Source of the DNA: Thioploca sp.
GTDB lineage: Bacteria > Pseudomonadota > Gammaproteobacteria > Beggiatoales > Beggiatoaceae
Reading direction: 5' to 3'
NCBI GenBank assembly: GCA_012032555.1
Contig: JAAUSR010000019.1
Span: forward strand, 1 to 64,000
Length of the DNA: 64,000 nucleotides
Positions 47,463-56,704 of this stretch are shown in pieces (position 1 is the first letter of the stretch; every line of letters begins with the position of its first letter). The position numbers were made by a program, and so were the translations under genes. Under the pieces are notes generated by a model. It searched no databases. It saw nothing but the letters and a program-made list of their open reading frames with translations, and was not told the origin of the DNA.

Positions 47463-47722
47463 AAATCCAATTCAGACTTGACTTCATCCCATTTTTTCGC
47501 TTCTTGAGGAGAGCGTTTAGCTGCTTGTAAAAGTTTATCGGTATTAACCGGATTGCTGAGCAAATGCAGAGTTTCCATCAAACTCCAATAATCTTCTTCT
47601 GCTAATAAAACGGCCTTACCTATGGTTTGGGCATGGATACATAAAGGTTCATGTTGAGTGATAACTTGTTGAATAAGTGTTGGCAACAATTGGCCGGCTT
47701 CTTGGTCAGTCATCGTTTGCAT
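47459..47722 (-). CDS. yefM: Phd/YefM-family antitoxin
   Basis: An 87-residue antitoxin: ATDQEAGQLLP-like start (MTDQEAGQLLPTLIQQVITQ), then IGKAVLLAEEDYWSLMETLH, the Phd/YefM signature (VLxSxExYxSLxETxxLL), and an acidic, probably unfolded C-terminus (EAKKWDEVKSELDL) that wraps the toxin. The N-terminal half should bind its own promoter as a dimer and repress the pair. GAGGA sits before the ATG. Toxin follows with 4 bases overlap. Confidence 0.88.
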   Translation of the reverse strand: MQTMTDQEAGQLLPTLIQQVITQHEPLCIHAQTIGKAVLLAEEDYWSLMETLHLLSNPVNTDKLLQAAKRSPQEAKKWDEVKSELDL

Positions 47723-47894
47723 GGAAATTTTCCTCTTATTATGGTATTGAAAATATTTCTCTCGTGTCCCTGGTTCCAGAGGGTGTAGAAGAATCTTAAA
47801 AAATCAAACATTCTTGGATTTTACCTTGCTGAAAATGCCAGAAATGAGATCATTTTACAGCCTTCAACACGTAGCAACGAGGAAAATCCTTAAT

Positions 47895-48256
47895 TTATAT
47901 TTTTGAGGCATCGACTTTCTTTCCAGTAATGTCTCCGGCGAGAAGAATTTCTCGCCATTCCGTGAGTTCAGCAGAGACAATTGCTTCCATGCTGTTCACG
48001 AAATCTTCAAGGCTTTTTGGATCATCCGGGGTACTTTCTGAACGGATTTCATACCGTAGCTTTACCCATTTTAAGCGTTCTCCTGTTAATGCGAAATTAA
48101 CGTATTTTGATCGAAACTGAAAGTTTGCACTTAACCCAGTAGCAACAGTCGTAATAACTGCAGGTAACACAATTTCTGTCTTTCATACCACTCGATAAGA
48201 TCTGTGCATCTCTTTATCGCAAGCTCTCGAGCTTTAACCTCAGGCTGATTAACCAT
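47895..48256 (-). pseudogene. SLATT/DUF4231-like membrane protein, shortened and frameshifted
   Basis: The track shows only 91 residues, but an ATG at 48256 with GGGGGAAA upstream opens MVNQPEVKARELAIKRCTDL, IEWYERQK in the next frame. Adding one A in the AAA run near 48178 joins it to IVLPAVITTVATGLSANFQF, then YVNFALTGERLKWVKLRYEI and FVNSMEAIVSAELTEWRE. The ends fit SLATT/DUF4231 proteins (x-W-Y-x-x-Q-K ... W-x-x-Y-x-x-T-x-E-x-L-K), but the middle, with the first of two membrane segments, is missing. SLATT proteins are suspected membrane effectors in bacterial conflict systems. Next to a toxin-antitoxin pair, this looks like a decayed defence gene (inference). Confidence 0.5.
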
Positions 48257-48329
48257 TGTGAGTTTCCCCCTTTGCGTAGGACTGAACGTGAGGTATAACC
48301 TAAAAGCTCAGCCGACGCCCGTTACTCGC

Positions 48330-48359
48330 TAAAAAAAGCCTCTTGGCGGTCAATCGGCT
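48330..48359 (-). terminator. Possible terminator after the copper enzyme gene
   Basis: Read on the minus strand, AGCCGATTGACCGCCAAGAGGC is followed by seven T, about 70 bases past the stop codon. The stem is short (GCC-AAGA-GGC, or AGCC with GGCT), so this is weak. Confidence 0.3.
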
Positions 48360-48429
48360 GAAACACTATGATAGAGACAAAGATCTAAGAGGGCTAACCA
48401 GTGCCATCACAACACCACTATCGCTTAGT

Positions 48430-49938
48430 TTAAGTGGTCGTACAACGACTAATCCTTAAATCTTCTAATGTTCTTGGTACAATAACACTATCATGATGTC
48501 CGGAAGCACTGGGCAAAAAGCCAATCACCTCGTCGGTTTCAGTTTCCATAATGGCAATGGCGGAAGTAGTCTTTTGATAGCCGCTAATCACACCAACGAC
48601 CCATTTACCATCATAAGTCATGCCCATCGTATGCATATCCGGACCTAAATCAACTGATTTGAGTAATTTCCAATTAACGGCGTCAATCACAGCAATACCA
48701 TTCGGTGTTGGAGATGGCCACCATAAGGTCACGTAGCATTTTTTGCCGTCGGGTGTAAACACCATATGGAAGGTATTAGGATAGGAACCACGCCAATTCG
48801 GATCTTCAACAATAGCCGTTTTTTCCCATTTAGTGGGATCGGCATGATTACTCGTATCCCAAACCATAATATTGTTTTGGCGAACGCCATTCATAAATAA
48901 AAATCGACTACCATCGGGTGAAAAACCGGCTTGGTGCGCAGGAGTAACTACCTTGGACATTTCTACTTTCCAAGTATCATCATCAATTTTGGTCAGTGGT
49001 GCTTGAGAAGGTTCGCCTTTTGGTCCTAACAGTGCCGCTACCGGTTGCCAGTTGTCACGGTCAAAGATGATAGCTAGTCCTAATAAGCGAATAGAAACAG
49101 CACCCCATTTGCCACGTGGATCATAAGGAAAGGCATCTAATGCACAAGTATTAATTACTCGTGGACCAGGTACTTTGCCTTGCTCGGCAAATAATTCACC
49201 TCCCGGAACTAATTCCCAATCGAGTTTGATTCCTTTGGTGCCTTTATAGTCATACATCCCATTGGGAAGGGTTGGTTTGATGCGTTTGATGATAAGTGTT
49301 CCGCCATCGAGCCACGCTTTTTCTAGCTGAGTGTTATTGGGAATCCAGTCAAAAAACCAAGCAGAACGGACTGTCTCGGCCGCTCGGTCAAATTCAGCAA
49401 AGATATCTTTTTGACCATCGGCAATAGCAAATCCAGTTGCATCAGGAGTAGAAGTGACATGAACTCCCAATCCCATACCGGTTTTTTCGGCGATATCCGA
49501 AACAAGATTCATTTTAGTACCATCCCAACGAATCTTGTAAATATTAAAACCTTCTCCCGGATCTTTTACAGTGGTAGGAATACCATAGATGTAAAGGTTT
49601 TTACCACCTTGGGTATTCACAATGAATTCAAATTCTTTGTAGGGATCTTCTGAAGGAAAGCAGGTGAGGTGGTGCATAATCGGGATGGTGTTACCATAGT
49701 TCCATAACGCAATCCAACCCAGGGTTTTGCCCGTACTCATGTCAATAGCTGAGACGGTTCCGGCGAATTTTCCGGGAAGTAAACAAATATATTTGCCAAA
49801 TTGCTCATAGACATCAGACAACTTTAGCGCTTTTTTACCAAAAAAAGCTTGTGCTTCATTGCCAACTACACTGGCTGTTCCAGCGGCAGCTGCACCGAGT
49901 CCAACCGTTTTGAGAAAGTTTCTTCTATCCTGGCTCAT
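48430..49938 (-). CDS. Probable thiocyanate dehydrogenase (Tat-exported copper beta-propeller)
   Basis: A 502-residue protein with a twin-arginine signal (RRNFLKTVGLGAAAAG), hence folded with cofactor before export. The body is a nitrous-oxide-reductase-like beta-propeller. Visible potential copper ligands: His89 and His90 (MHHL), His160 (GVHVT), Asp268 (CALDAF), His335 (PAHQ), His391 (TFHM), His436 (DMHTMG), His482 (GHHD). I recall the trinuclear copper ligands of Thioalkalivibrio paradoxus thiocyanate dehydrogenase as His135, 136, 206, Asp314, His381, 437, 482, 528; all differ by exactly 46. That enzyme oxidises thiocyanate to cyanate and sulfur. The divergent neighbour is a SCO copper chaperone, as expected. 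It lacks the CuA domain of nitrous oxide reductase. Confidence 0.82.
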   Translation of the reverse strand: MSQDRRNFLKTVGLGAAAAGTASVVGNEAQAFFGKKALKLSDVYEQFGKYICLLPGKFAGTVSAIDMSTGKTLGWIALWNYGNTIPIMHHLTCFPSEDPYKEFEFIVNTQGGKNLYIYGIPTTVKDPGEGFNIYKIRWDGTKMNLVSDIAEKTGMGLGVHVTSTPDATGFAIADGQKDIFAEFDRAAETVRSAWFFDWIPNNTQLEKAWLDGGTLIIKRIKPTLPNGMYDYKGTKGIKLDWELVPGGELFAEQGKVPGPRVINTCALDAFPYDPRGKWGAVSIRLLGLAIIFDRDNWQPVAALLGPKGEPSQAPLTKIDDDTWKVEMSKVVTPAHQAGFSPDGSRFLFMNGVRQNNIMVWDTSNHADPTKWEKTAIVEDPNWRGSYPNTFHMVFTPDGKKCYVTLWWPSPTPNGIAVIDAVNWKLLKSVDLGPDMHTMGMTYDGKWVVGVISGYQKTTSAIAIMETETDEVIGFLPSASGHHDSVIVPRTLEDLRISRCTTT

Positions 49939-50302
49939 GATGGAGTTCCTCTACTTTTTATCTCAATGAGTAAGCCGGTTGATCAGAAATCTTCTTCAAG
50001 ATGAGATAAATGGATGCTTAAACAACTTGTTAAGTTATTTGGCATCGACCGCCAGGTAACTATCACGAAATTCTTATTGTACATTGTTTCCTGCTGGTCA
50101 CAGTTTTCTCTGCTGAAGTTTCCAATCAGCCAATATACCACCAACTTAACCTACCCGTTTTGGTATCATTACGACTTTGAGAAGCGATTATGCTCATGCT
50201 AAGATGAGTAGTCATGCTCAGTATCGTTAAGACAATTCTAATTTAGCCTGATACCATCACTGATAAAGTTAGTCTTACGAATTATATAAAATATATTTTA
50301 TT
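49939..50302. promoter_or_regulatory. Divergent promoter region of the copper enzyme and SCO genes
   Basis: 364 bases between the two start codons. GGAG lies 9 bases before the enzyme's ATG (minus strand). An AT-rich part (TATAAAATATATTTTATTATG) immediately precedes the SCO gene, which has no evident ribosome site. The ORF at 50014-50202 in the track has no protein-like features. No clear operator palindrome was found by eye. Confidence 0.45.
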
Positions 50303-50995
50303 ATGCAAATAAAATCTTTATTTACTCGTCGTTTTATACTTGGAATAACCAGTCTTGTTGCAGTAGTTACCTTGGCATTATGGCTCTGGTATTCACCAAC
50401 AATGCTGCCTAGTCTTATTGAAGGAGAAGCCGAGTCGATCTTAGCCGGAAAAATATTCCAACAACCTCAACCGCTCTATCCTTTTCAATTAGTTGATCAC
50501 GATGGCAAAGCATTTAATATCAATCGACTCCATGGCTATTGGAGTTTCTTATTTTTTGGATATACTCACTGTCCCGATGTTTGTCCGATGACTTTGGTCA
50601 CTTATAAGGAAATACATCAACAGTTATTAAAACGTTTAAATCAAGTTACGGATATCCAATTTATATTTATCTCGGTTGATCCACAGCGAGATACGCCAGA
50701 ATTACTGAAGCAGTATGTTGGCTATTTTCATCATGATTTTATTGGCGTCACCGGTACCCTCAGTGCACTACGAGATTTTACTGAGCCGCTGGGTATTTTT
50801 TATCGGCAAGTAGAACGACCTGGGGAAGGAACCTATTGGGTAGAACATTCCGGTTCTATTTTGCTTATTGATCCGCAAGCCAGATTGAGCGCTTTATTTC
50901 CAGCACCACATCATTCACGTGATTTAGTCGCAGCTTATTTACAAATTCGTGAACAATTTCAAGTTCATTTACCGAAAACGGCTCGAGTAGAGTAA
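50303..50995 (+). CDS. SCO1/SenC/PrrC family copper chaperone
   Basis: A 230-residue protein with one N-terminal membrane segment (about 10-30) and a thioredoxin-like domain facing the periplasm. The copper site is THCPDVCPMTL (Cys90 and Cys94) with His181 in VEHSGSILLID; ISVDPQRDTPELLKQYV is the other family signature. SCO proteins deliver copper to or reduce CuA sites; here no cytochrome oxidase genes are near, and the divergent neighbour is the probable copper enzyme, so it is likely to help to assemble that enzyme's copper centre (inference from position). Confidence 0.92.
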   Translation: MQIKSLFTRRFILGITSLVAVVTLALWLWYSPTMLPSLIEGEAESILAGKIFQQPQPLYPFQLVDHDGKAFNINRLHGYWSFLFFGYTHCPDVCPMTLVTYKEIHQQLLKRLNQVTDIQFIFISVDPQRDTPELLKQYVGYFHHDFIGVTGTLSALRDFTEPLGIFYRQVERPGEGTYWVEHSGSILLIDPQARLSALFPAPHHSRDLVAAYLQIREQFQVHLPKTARVE

Positions 50996-51177
50996 GAATA
51001 ATTTTTTTTATAACGATTAAACAACTAGATTATATTGAACAGATATGGCGTTCAACCGATATTAGTAGAGAATTGGTATTATTTACCTGTTCCTATCCTG
51101 GTTGAGTAACACGATCTGTTCAAGACAATCCAACTCACTTAACCTATCTTCTCATTAGGGGTTTCTCGTTGTTTAAT

Positions 51178-54100
51178 TCAGTTGTTACCTACCCAAAAAT
51201 GGATTGGTTTTAACCCATTATAAATGATAATACCATTTGACAACTGGTAACCCACAAAAACGGTAAATTCTCCTGGCATTGCACTTAAATCACCTTCGTA
51301 TATAAAGACATCTATGATTTCAGGTAATTGCGGGTAATATTGTGAAGATGGAATCTGTTCAATCTGACCATTCCATTTTTGCCAACTGTGTTTATCACGG
51401 CTATCATCTCGAATGTACAGGTTAGTTTCTCCATTTAAGTTAGTATGTCTACCAACTAAGAGAATTTTAGCGGCTTGGCCAACATCATTAGGCGAAATGA
51501 GAACCGTTACAGATACTCTCGCATTTTGTGCTTCAATCGGTGTAAATACATGGGCACTAGAGCGTAAATCACCCAAGCTAATCACTTTATCAATAAAACA
51601 AGCTTGATTAGGACGGTTTTGTAAATCGATTCCTAAAGTATCTCCTTGGCAGGTTATCGTTGGCTCAACCACCAAGTTATTGTTATCAGCAGCTAAGATG
51701 CTAATATTGACATTAGTTTTTTGCGGTGGTGTGGCTTCGTCAGTGATAACTAAGTTGGTATTACCGATATCCAGACCGGTCAAGGTAAAGTGAGCAATTC
51801 CATTAGTTTGATTTTGCCAATTAGTTAAAGAAACTAAACTGCTATTGGGTAGCTGTGTAATGGCGAGTGAACCTTGTCCACCCATCACAGCGAGATCAAT
51901 ATTTTGTCCTATTTGCATAACTGTTTGGAGAGTTTTTACCTCTTTTTCCGTCAGCGGTAGTGTGGTATCAACTGAATGATTGGTTGTCGCTATCACGGTG
52001 ATATGCAGTATTGCTTGTTGAGAAGAAGCGCTATCACTCAGGGTCATTTGGGTATCACCCGTACTTAAACCGGTTAAACTTAATTCCATATTTCCATTTA
52101 AGGATTGCCAACGATCAACTGAAACCAAACTGGAATCGGGCATTTCTTTAATAAACAATTCGCCTGGTCCCGTATTAAGCGTAAAGGTAGTTGTATCACC
52201 GACTTGAAGTATTTGGTTCCAGGAGGAGGATTGAGTCGTCATAGAGGAGAACAATAGGCAACGGCTAATGGTTGGTGACTCAGTGTTAACGCCAGTAGTC
52301 GTTTCTTGACTAGTAATATCATGGGGATTAAATCCGCCTATCTCTTGACCGATAATGGTTGATACGGAATCAGTCGAACTATCATCACTCGGTAATGGGT
52401 TAATTTGACCAGATGAATCGTCGGTGGTAGCAGGTTGAGTTTCATGACTTGGAGAAGATCCCAGTTTAAAGGTATATGTAATCTGGCCATCACCCGCAAT
52501 ACTATCATCAACTCCACCATCGCTGATGCTAATCGATTCAACAGCAACGATTTGTCCTTGAATTATAGCGGTATTATAAGTTATCGGTGGAGTTTGACTG
52601 ACAGTCGACACGGATTGAAAACTCGGTAAATTTTGGAAATCACTGACACCATGATAATAAGTTTTAAGATCAGCTTGAGAACAACTGAGATTTAAGTCAA
52701 TAGCGGTAGCTGCTGGTGGTTGGTTAGTTTGTACCTGACAACCTTGAGTTTCTTCAACGGTAATATATTGTCCCCTAGTGGATAATGAGATAACATTATT
52801 TTGTCGACTATCGGGAATTCCATCACTGTTACCATCGCCGCTATTGGGTGCGGAATTTTCGGTAGTAGTCAATACCCCATCATGATCCTCATCGACGGGT
52901 TGATCGTTTGAGTTGTTATCGGATTGATCGCTATCGTTGTCTTGACCGGGCTTGTCCGTATCCGTCGTTGGCGTGTTGTCTGGATCGGGGTCAGGGGTTG
53001 GTTCAGGTATTGGCTCGACTAAAAAGATTACTCTACATTGGGCATGATTATAACTGGAGTTGTCTCTAATAACTTGTCCATTTTCATCACAATGACCACG
53101 CCAGCCTTCTAATTTCCAACCCGGATCGGGAGTAGCTATGAGTTGCACACCCTGACTGCCATCATACTGTGCTGAACAAGTTCCGCCACAATCAATGCCA
53201 ATTGGCTCACTGATGACGGTACCTTGACCGGTTTTGTAAACTGTTACTTTAAATGGTTCTAGTGGAGTTATTATTGGCGTAAAAATAGCTCGACATTGTT
53301 TATTCGTTTCTAATAAGGTGACTTCCCCTTGCTCATCACAATGACCTCGCCACCCTTCTAATTGCCAATCGGTTGCCGGGGTGGCTTGAAGAACCACTTG
53401 AGTTCCTTCTGCGTATTCATTCGTGCAATCCGGTCCACAATTAATCCCGCCTGGTGGAGTAATTGCGGTAACTGAGCCTTGCCCCGTTATAAGTACAGTT
53501 AATGTTAGCTGCTGAACCTGAACAAAAATCGCTTCACATTGTTTGTCAGAACTTAAGGTGACTTCACCATTATCGTCACAATCTTGTTTCCATTCTTTAA
53601 ATTTCCAACCAGAATCCGGTTTAGCATTTAATGCGACTGACGTGTCGATATTAAAACCCAAGGCACAAATTCCTACGCCACTGTGGCAATTTATACTACC
53701 AGGACTGCTGGTGACTGTACCTTTACCTTCAATGGTTATCGACAATAATTTTTTGACGACTATTGGCGGTGGCGGCGGCGGTGGCGGTGGTGGTGAAGTG
53801 ACAGTTACTGTAACAGTTGCTACCACGCATAAATCATCTGCATCACAAACGCTATAGTCAAATGTATCAGTACCACTGAAGCCAGCACGGGGAGTATATT
53901 GAATTGTACCATCCGTAAGAATTTGAGTTGTACCCCCATTTTTTGGTGTAGTAACATTGCTTATATTTAATGGACCATTATCATCGCTATCATTATTTAA
54001 GACTGGAATCGTTACTGAGTTATTAGCTAAAGTAGAAGCACTATCGTTATTCGCCGTGGGTGGTTGGGAAGGTGGATCAACGAGAATAATGGTATCATCA

Positions 54101-56181
54101 ACAGATTCTGTTTTTCCACCTGGATTATTAGTGACATCATTGGGAGTCGTAATGGTTACTGTATTTTTAATCTCTTGTCCACCTGCTAAGCTACCATTGA
54201 TAAAACCTTCAACAGTAAAAATCGCTGTAGCACCACTTGTTAAGTCAACGGTAGTATCAATATTGTTACCGGTTCCATCGGTTTGCGCACAACGATTTCC
54301 TGGCTCAAGGTGGTCCACTCTACATTTCCAATTTAATACACTGATCTCACTGGGAACAACATCTTCTACTTTTATTCCAGTCACATCACTTAAACCATCA
54401 TTACTGTTGACTTCAATTGTGTAAGTTATCGCACCACCCGGAAAAGGATTATCAGGCGAGTGTTTTTTAGTTACTTTTAGGTCAACTTCTTTAATATTTA
54501 TTTCTAGAGGAGATGCTGGCGGCTCGGCAGTAATAGATGTCCAGGTGTCAATTCCTTTTTTATTACCAAAGCCTTGTAGAGGTGTAGGATCGCCAGTGAC
54601 ATTGTCACTAAATTGATGTGCCCCATTCGTACTGTCTTCACCATCTAGTTTTTTTTTCCCACCGACACTGCTATCGTCATAATAGACTATATTACATTCG
54701 CTACTACCGCTACTACAAGATGTTAATCTTTCTATAATCAATCCATTAGGATTTTTTTCTACGTCGAAAAAAGGAAAATGAACCTCATCAGTGCTCAACA
54801 ATAGCTTAACTTTATAAGTACCTACTTCTAATGGATCACCATTTCCATCTTTTACATCTGACCAATCAATAGTATTAGGATTAACTGTATCAGCAACACG
54901 ACCAATAATAACGCTATCATTTTCATCTCCATAAATATTATTCTTATTCGCATTAATGGTTAAAACATAATTTCCAATCCTATCTGTTTTAAAACTAAAC
55001 GTTCCGCCATGAGGATTGGTAGTACCAGCTTGATTAGGTGTTCCTTCACTCCCGGTAAAAGTGAAGTCAGTTACGCTTGGTGGAAGTGGTGGGTCAGAAT
55101 GTAACCAAGTTTTGTCGGTTATCGAATTATTCCAATCGCCTTTTGAGTCCGCATCCAGTGGCAAATTGGGATCAGGAGTATTAAAAAATATTTTATAAGT
55201 GATATTGTCAGCATCATCTGCTATTCCAGGATTATGAATATTAGCACCAGCTTGTAATACTGATTTTAAAAGTGAATTTTCACTTGTATCCCTGAAGCCT
55301 TTATTATTGGCAAAGAAAATGAATTTTCCTGGTTGAATACTATTCAAATTAATCTTGTAAAGATGTCCAACTTTACTCAGAATAAAAAGTTTAGAGTTAA
55401 TAATGCCATCTATAATGGATGTAGGTATAAGCTCAATACTTGGTACACTTAAAGGTAAGTAGTTAGCATAAACCCGACCAACCTGTTTAGTGTTTAGATT
55501 ATCAGCTGATTTGAAAACGGTAACATCCCAAGCAGCAATGCCTACTTTTTGGTCACTGTGTTTTTGAGTACTTACACTTGGAGGTGTAGTACTCGTATCA
55601 AGAAGGAATTCTTCGTTTGCTAGTCTTGCAACTGGGATATTACTACTACTGCTACCATTAGTTGGCGCATGAAATACTATTTTGTAAATACCAGTTACGC
55701 CGGTGTTGGGGTCTACAGTAAATTTACAAGGCGTATATCCAGGTGGATCAGCTGATGATAAGTCGTTAGGATCTTCAGGTCCATGATTTTCATCAGCAAT
55801 AGTTTTAATAAGACCAATAGGTTTATTAGGATCAAGTGCCGAGGTTGGGTCTTCTACATCACAGTGACCAATCTCTTGACCATTGGGATCGATATAAACA
55901 ATATCTTTATTATCAAAACTTTGGTACACACTGGAGCCAACGTTAACTTGCTCACCAGCGTTAACAAAAACTTTAATGGTATTTTTATATTCAATTCCTG
56001 ATTCTAAATCAGTTGCATACAGAAGATAAGAACGATTACCACCATATTGAGCTAATTCATAACTCCCTTCAGCTTGGGCTGGCGGTATCAGGGTAAGTAT
56101 TTGAGTGAAAATGAAGAGTATCAAGCCAATGAAAAGTAAAACTTTATAATACTTCAGCGTGTGTTTTAATGAGAATAACAT
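51178..56181 (-). CDS. Giant secreted modular protein 2
   Basis: A 1667-residue protein with signal peptide (about 1-38, PPAQAEG). Approximate order: unknown N-terminal region (40-560); a DUF11-type domain (VTKKHSPDNPFPGGAITYTI); a VCBS/Ig-like domain (NDSASTLANNSVTIPVLNND); a run of ten prolines; three Cys-bearing InlB-like repeats (LEGWRGHCDEQGEVTLL); an acidic linker with a calcium-type repeat (DEDHDGVLTTTENS); a choice-of-anchor-U-like region (GDGNSDGIPDSRQNNVISLS); two BIG-like domains (VGDTTTFTLNTGPGELFI); and the shared C-terminal module (1530-1667; LYIRDD, QKWNG, YEGDLSAMPGEF, YQLSNGIIIYNGLKPIHF). It has no LPXTG or GlyGly anchor. It is close downstream of a paralogous gene on the same strand. 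Probably surface or sheath material (inference). Confidence 0.78.
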   Translation of the reverse strand: MLFSLKHTLKYYKVLLFIGLILFIFTQILTLIPPAQAEGSYELAQYGGNRSYLLYATDLESGIEYKNTIKVFVNAGEQVNVGSSVYQSFDNKDIVYIDPNGQEIGHCDVEDPTSALDPNKPIGLIKTIADENHGPEDPNDLSSADPPGYTPCKFTVDPNTGVTGIYKIVFHAPTNGSSSSNIPVARLANEEFLLDTSTTPPSVSTQKHSDQKVGIAAWDVTVFKSADNLNTKQVGRVYANYLPLSVPSIELIPTSIIDGIINSKLFILSKVGHLYKINLNSIQPGKFIFFANNKGFRDTSENSLLKSVLQAGANIHNPGIADDADNITYKIFFNTPDPNLPLDADSKGDWNNSITDKTWLHSDPPLPPSVTDFTFTGSEGTPNQAGTTNPHGGTFSFKTDRIGNYVLTINANKNNIYGDENDSVIIGRVADTVNPNTIDWSDVKDGNGDPLEVGTYKVKLLLSTDEVHFPFFDVEKNPNGLIIERLTSCSSGSSECNIVYYDDSSVGGKKKLDGEDSTNGAHQFSDNVTGDPTPLQGFGNKKGIDTWTSITAEPPASPLEINIKEVDLKVTKKHSPDNPFPGGAITYTIEVNSNDGLSDVTGIKVEDVVPSEISVLNWKCRVDHLEPGNRCAQTDGTGNNIDTTVDLTSGATAIFTVEGFINGSLAGGQEIKNTVTITTPNDVTNNPGGKTESVDDTIILVDPPSQPPTANNDSASTLANNSVTIPVLNNDSDDNGPLNISNVTTPKNGGTTQILTDGTIQYTPRAGFSGTDTFDYSVCDADDLCVVATVTVTVTSPPPPPPPPPPIVVKKLLSITIEGKGTVTSSPGSINCHSGVGICALGFNIDTSVALNAKPDSGWKFKEWKQDCDDNGEVTLSSDKQCEAIFVQVQQLTLTVLITGQGSVTAITPPGGINCGPDCTNEYAEGTQVVLQATPATDWQLEGWRGHCDEQGEVTLLETNKQCRAIFTPIITPLEPFKVTVYKTGQGTVISEPIGIDCGGTCSAQYDGSQGVQLIATPDPGWKLEGWRGHCDENGQVIRDNSSYNHAQCRVIFLVEPIPEPTPDPDPDNTPTTDTDKPGQDNDSDQSDNNSNDQPVDEDHDGVLTTTENSAPNSGDGNSDGIPDSRQNNVISLSTRGQYITVEETQGCQVQTNQPPAATAIDLNLSCSQADLKTYYHGVSDFQNLPSFQSVSTVSQTPPITYNTAIIQGQIVAVESISISDGGVDDSIAGDGQITYTFKLGSSPSHETQPATTDDSSGQINPLPSDDSSTDSVSTIIGQEIGGFNPHDITSQETTTGVNTESPTISRCLLFSSMTTQSSSWNQILQVGDTTTFTLNTGPGELFIKEMPDSSLVSVDRWQSLNGNMELSLTGLSTGDTQMTLSDSASSQQAILHITVIATTNHSVDTTLPLTEKEVKTLQTVMQIGQNIDLAVMGGQGSLAITQLPNSSLVSLTNWQNQTNGIAHFTLTGLDIGNTNLVITDEATPPQKTNVNISILAADNNNLVVEPTITCQGDTLGIDLQNRPNQACFIDKVISLGDLRSSAHVFTPIEAQNARVSVTVLISPNDVGQAAKILLVGRHTNLNGETNLYIRDDSRDKHSWQKWNGQIEQIPSSQYYPQLPEIIDVFIYEGDLSAMPGEFTVFVGYQLSNGIIIYNGLKPIHFWVGNN

Positions 56182-56462
56182 ATTAATTTCTCCTAACTAA
56201 CTCATCGCCTAGTTAAAGATTGGTTAGCTTAGTATTGGCGATAGTTTATATTGAAAACTAGCAAATTTAGGATGAGTAAAGGCGAATTTACTTCCAGCTT
56301 AAAATAGTGCAGTTGATCGCATGACGACATTAAATTGAGGAAAAATGCCTCTCTCTGGGAGAAGGGTTAGGAGTCAACATGACCGAAAAATCACCGAATT
56401 TTTTCCCTTACCCCAGCCCTCTTCCAGAGGAAAAGGAAGAAAAAATAGTTTAATCGCATACA

Positions 56463-56649
56463 CTCCCACGCTGGAGCGTCACTGCCATTAAGTTAAGCCT
56501 GATTCTCCCCCTCCTTGCCAAGGAGGGGGTTGGGGGGTGGTATTTAACTAAATGAATAATATAGATTTTATTTACCACCCCGACCCCGCCTTGATAAGGA
56601 GGGGAGAATTTTTTCTTAACTTAATGGCAGTGACGCTCCAGCGTGGGAG
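56463..56649. repeat. 187-base inverted-repeat element with perfect 35-base ends (MITE-like)
   Basis: The left end CTCCCACGCTGGAGCGTCAC, TGCCATTAAGTTAAG (56463-56497) is the exact reverse complement of 56615-56649. The inside is also nearly palindromic (ATTCTCCCCCTCCTTGCCAA and, inverted, ATTCTCCCCTCCTTATCAAG), so the whole can fold into one long hairpin. No coding capacity. It lies between the two giant genes; in 56182-56704 there is also another diverged inverted pair near 56346 and 56402 (CTCTCTGGGAGAAGGGTTAGG and CCTTACCCCAGCCCTCTTCCAGAG). It may also end the transcript of the gene at 56705. Confidence 0.85.
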
Positions 56650-56704
56650 CGAGAACAGCAAGAAATAACGACCTATGCGAACCGATTTTAGCGAAGCAAC
56701 TGAG

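Noticed and set aside
48430-49938. Nitrous oxide reductase
   Set aside because: No CuA cupredoxin domain and an aspartate in the ligand set; residue spacing fits thiocyanate dehydrogenase instead.
50014-50202. 62-residue ORF between the copper enzyme and SCO genes
   Set aside because: No ribosome site, no recognisable features, and it covers the divergent promoter region.
53543-53857. 104-residue + strand ORF with poly-glycine
   Set aside because: It is the antisense of the ten-proline linker and InlB-like repeat of giant protein 2; the glycines mirror the proline codons.
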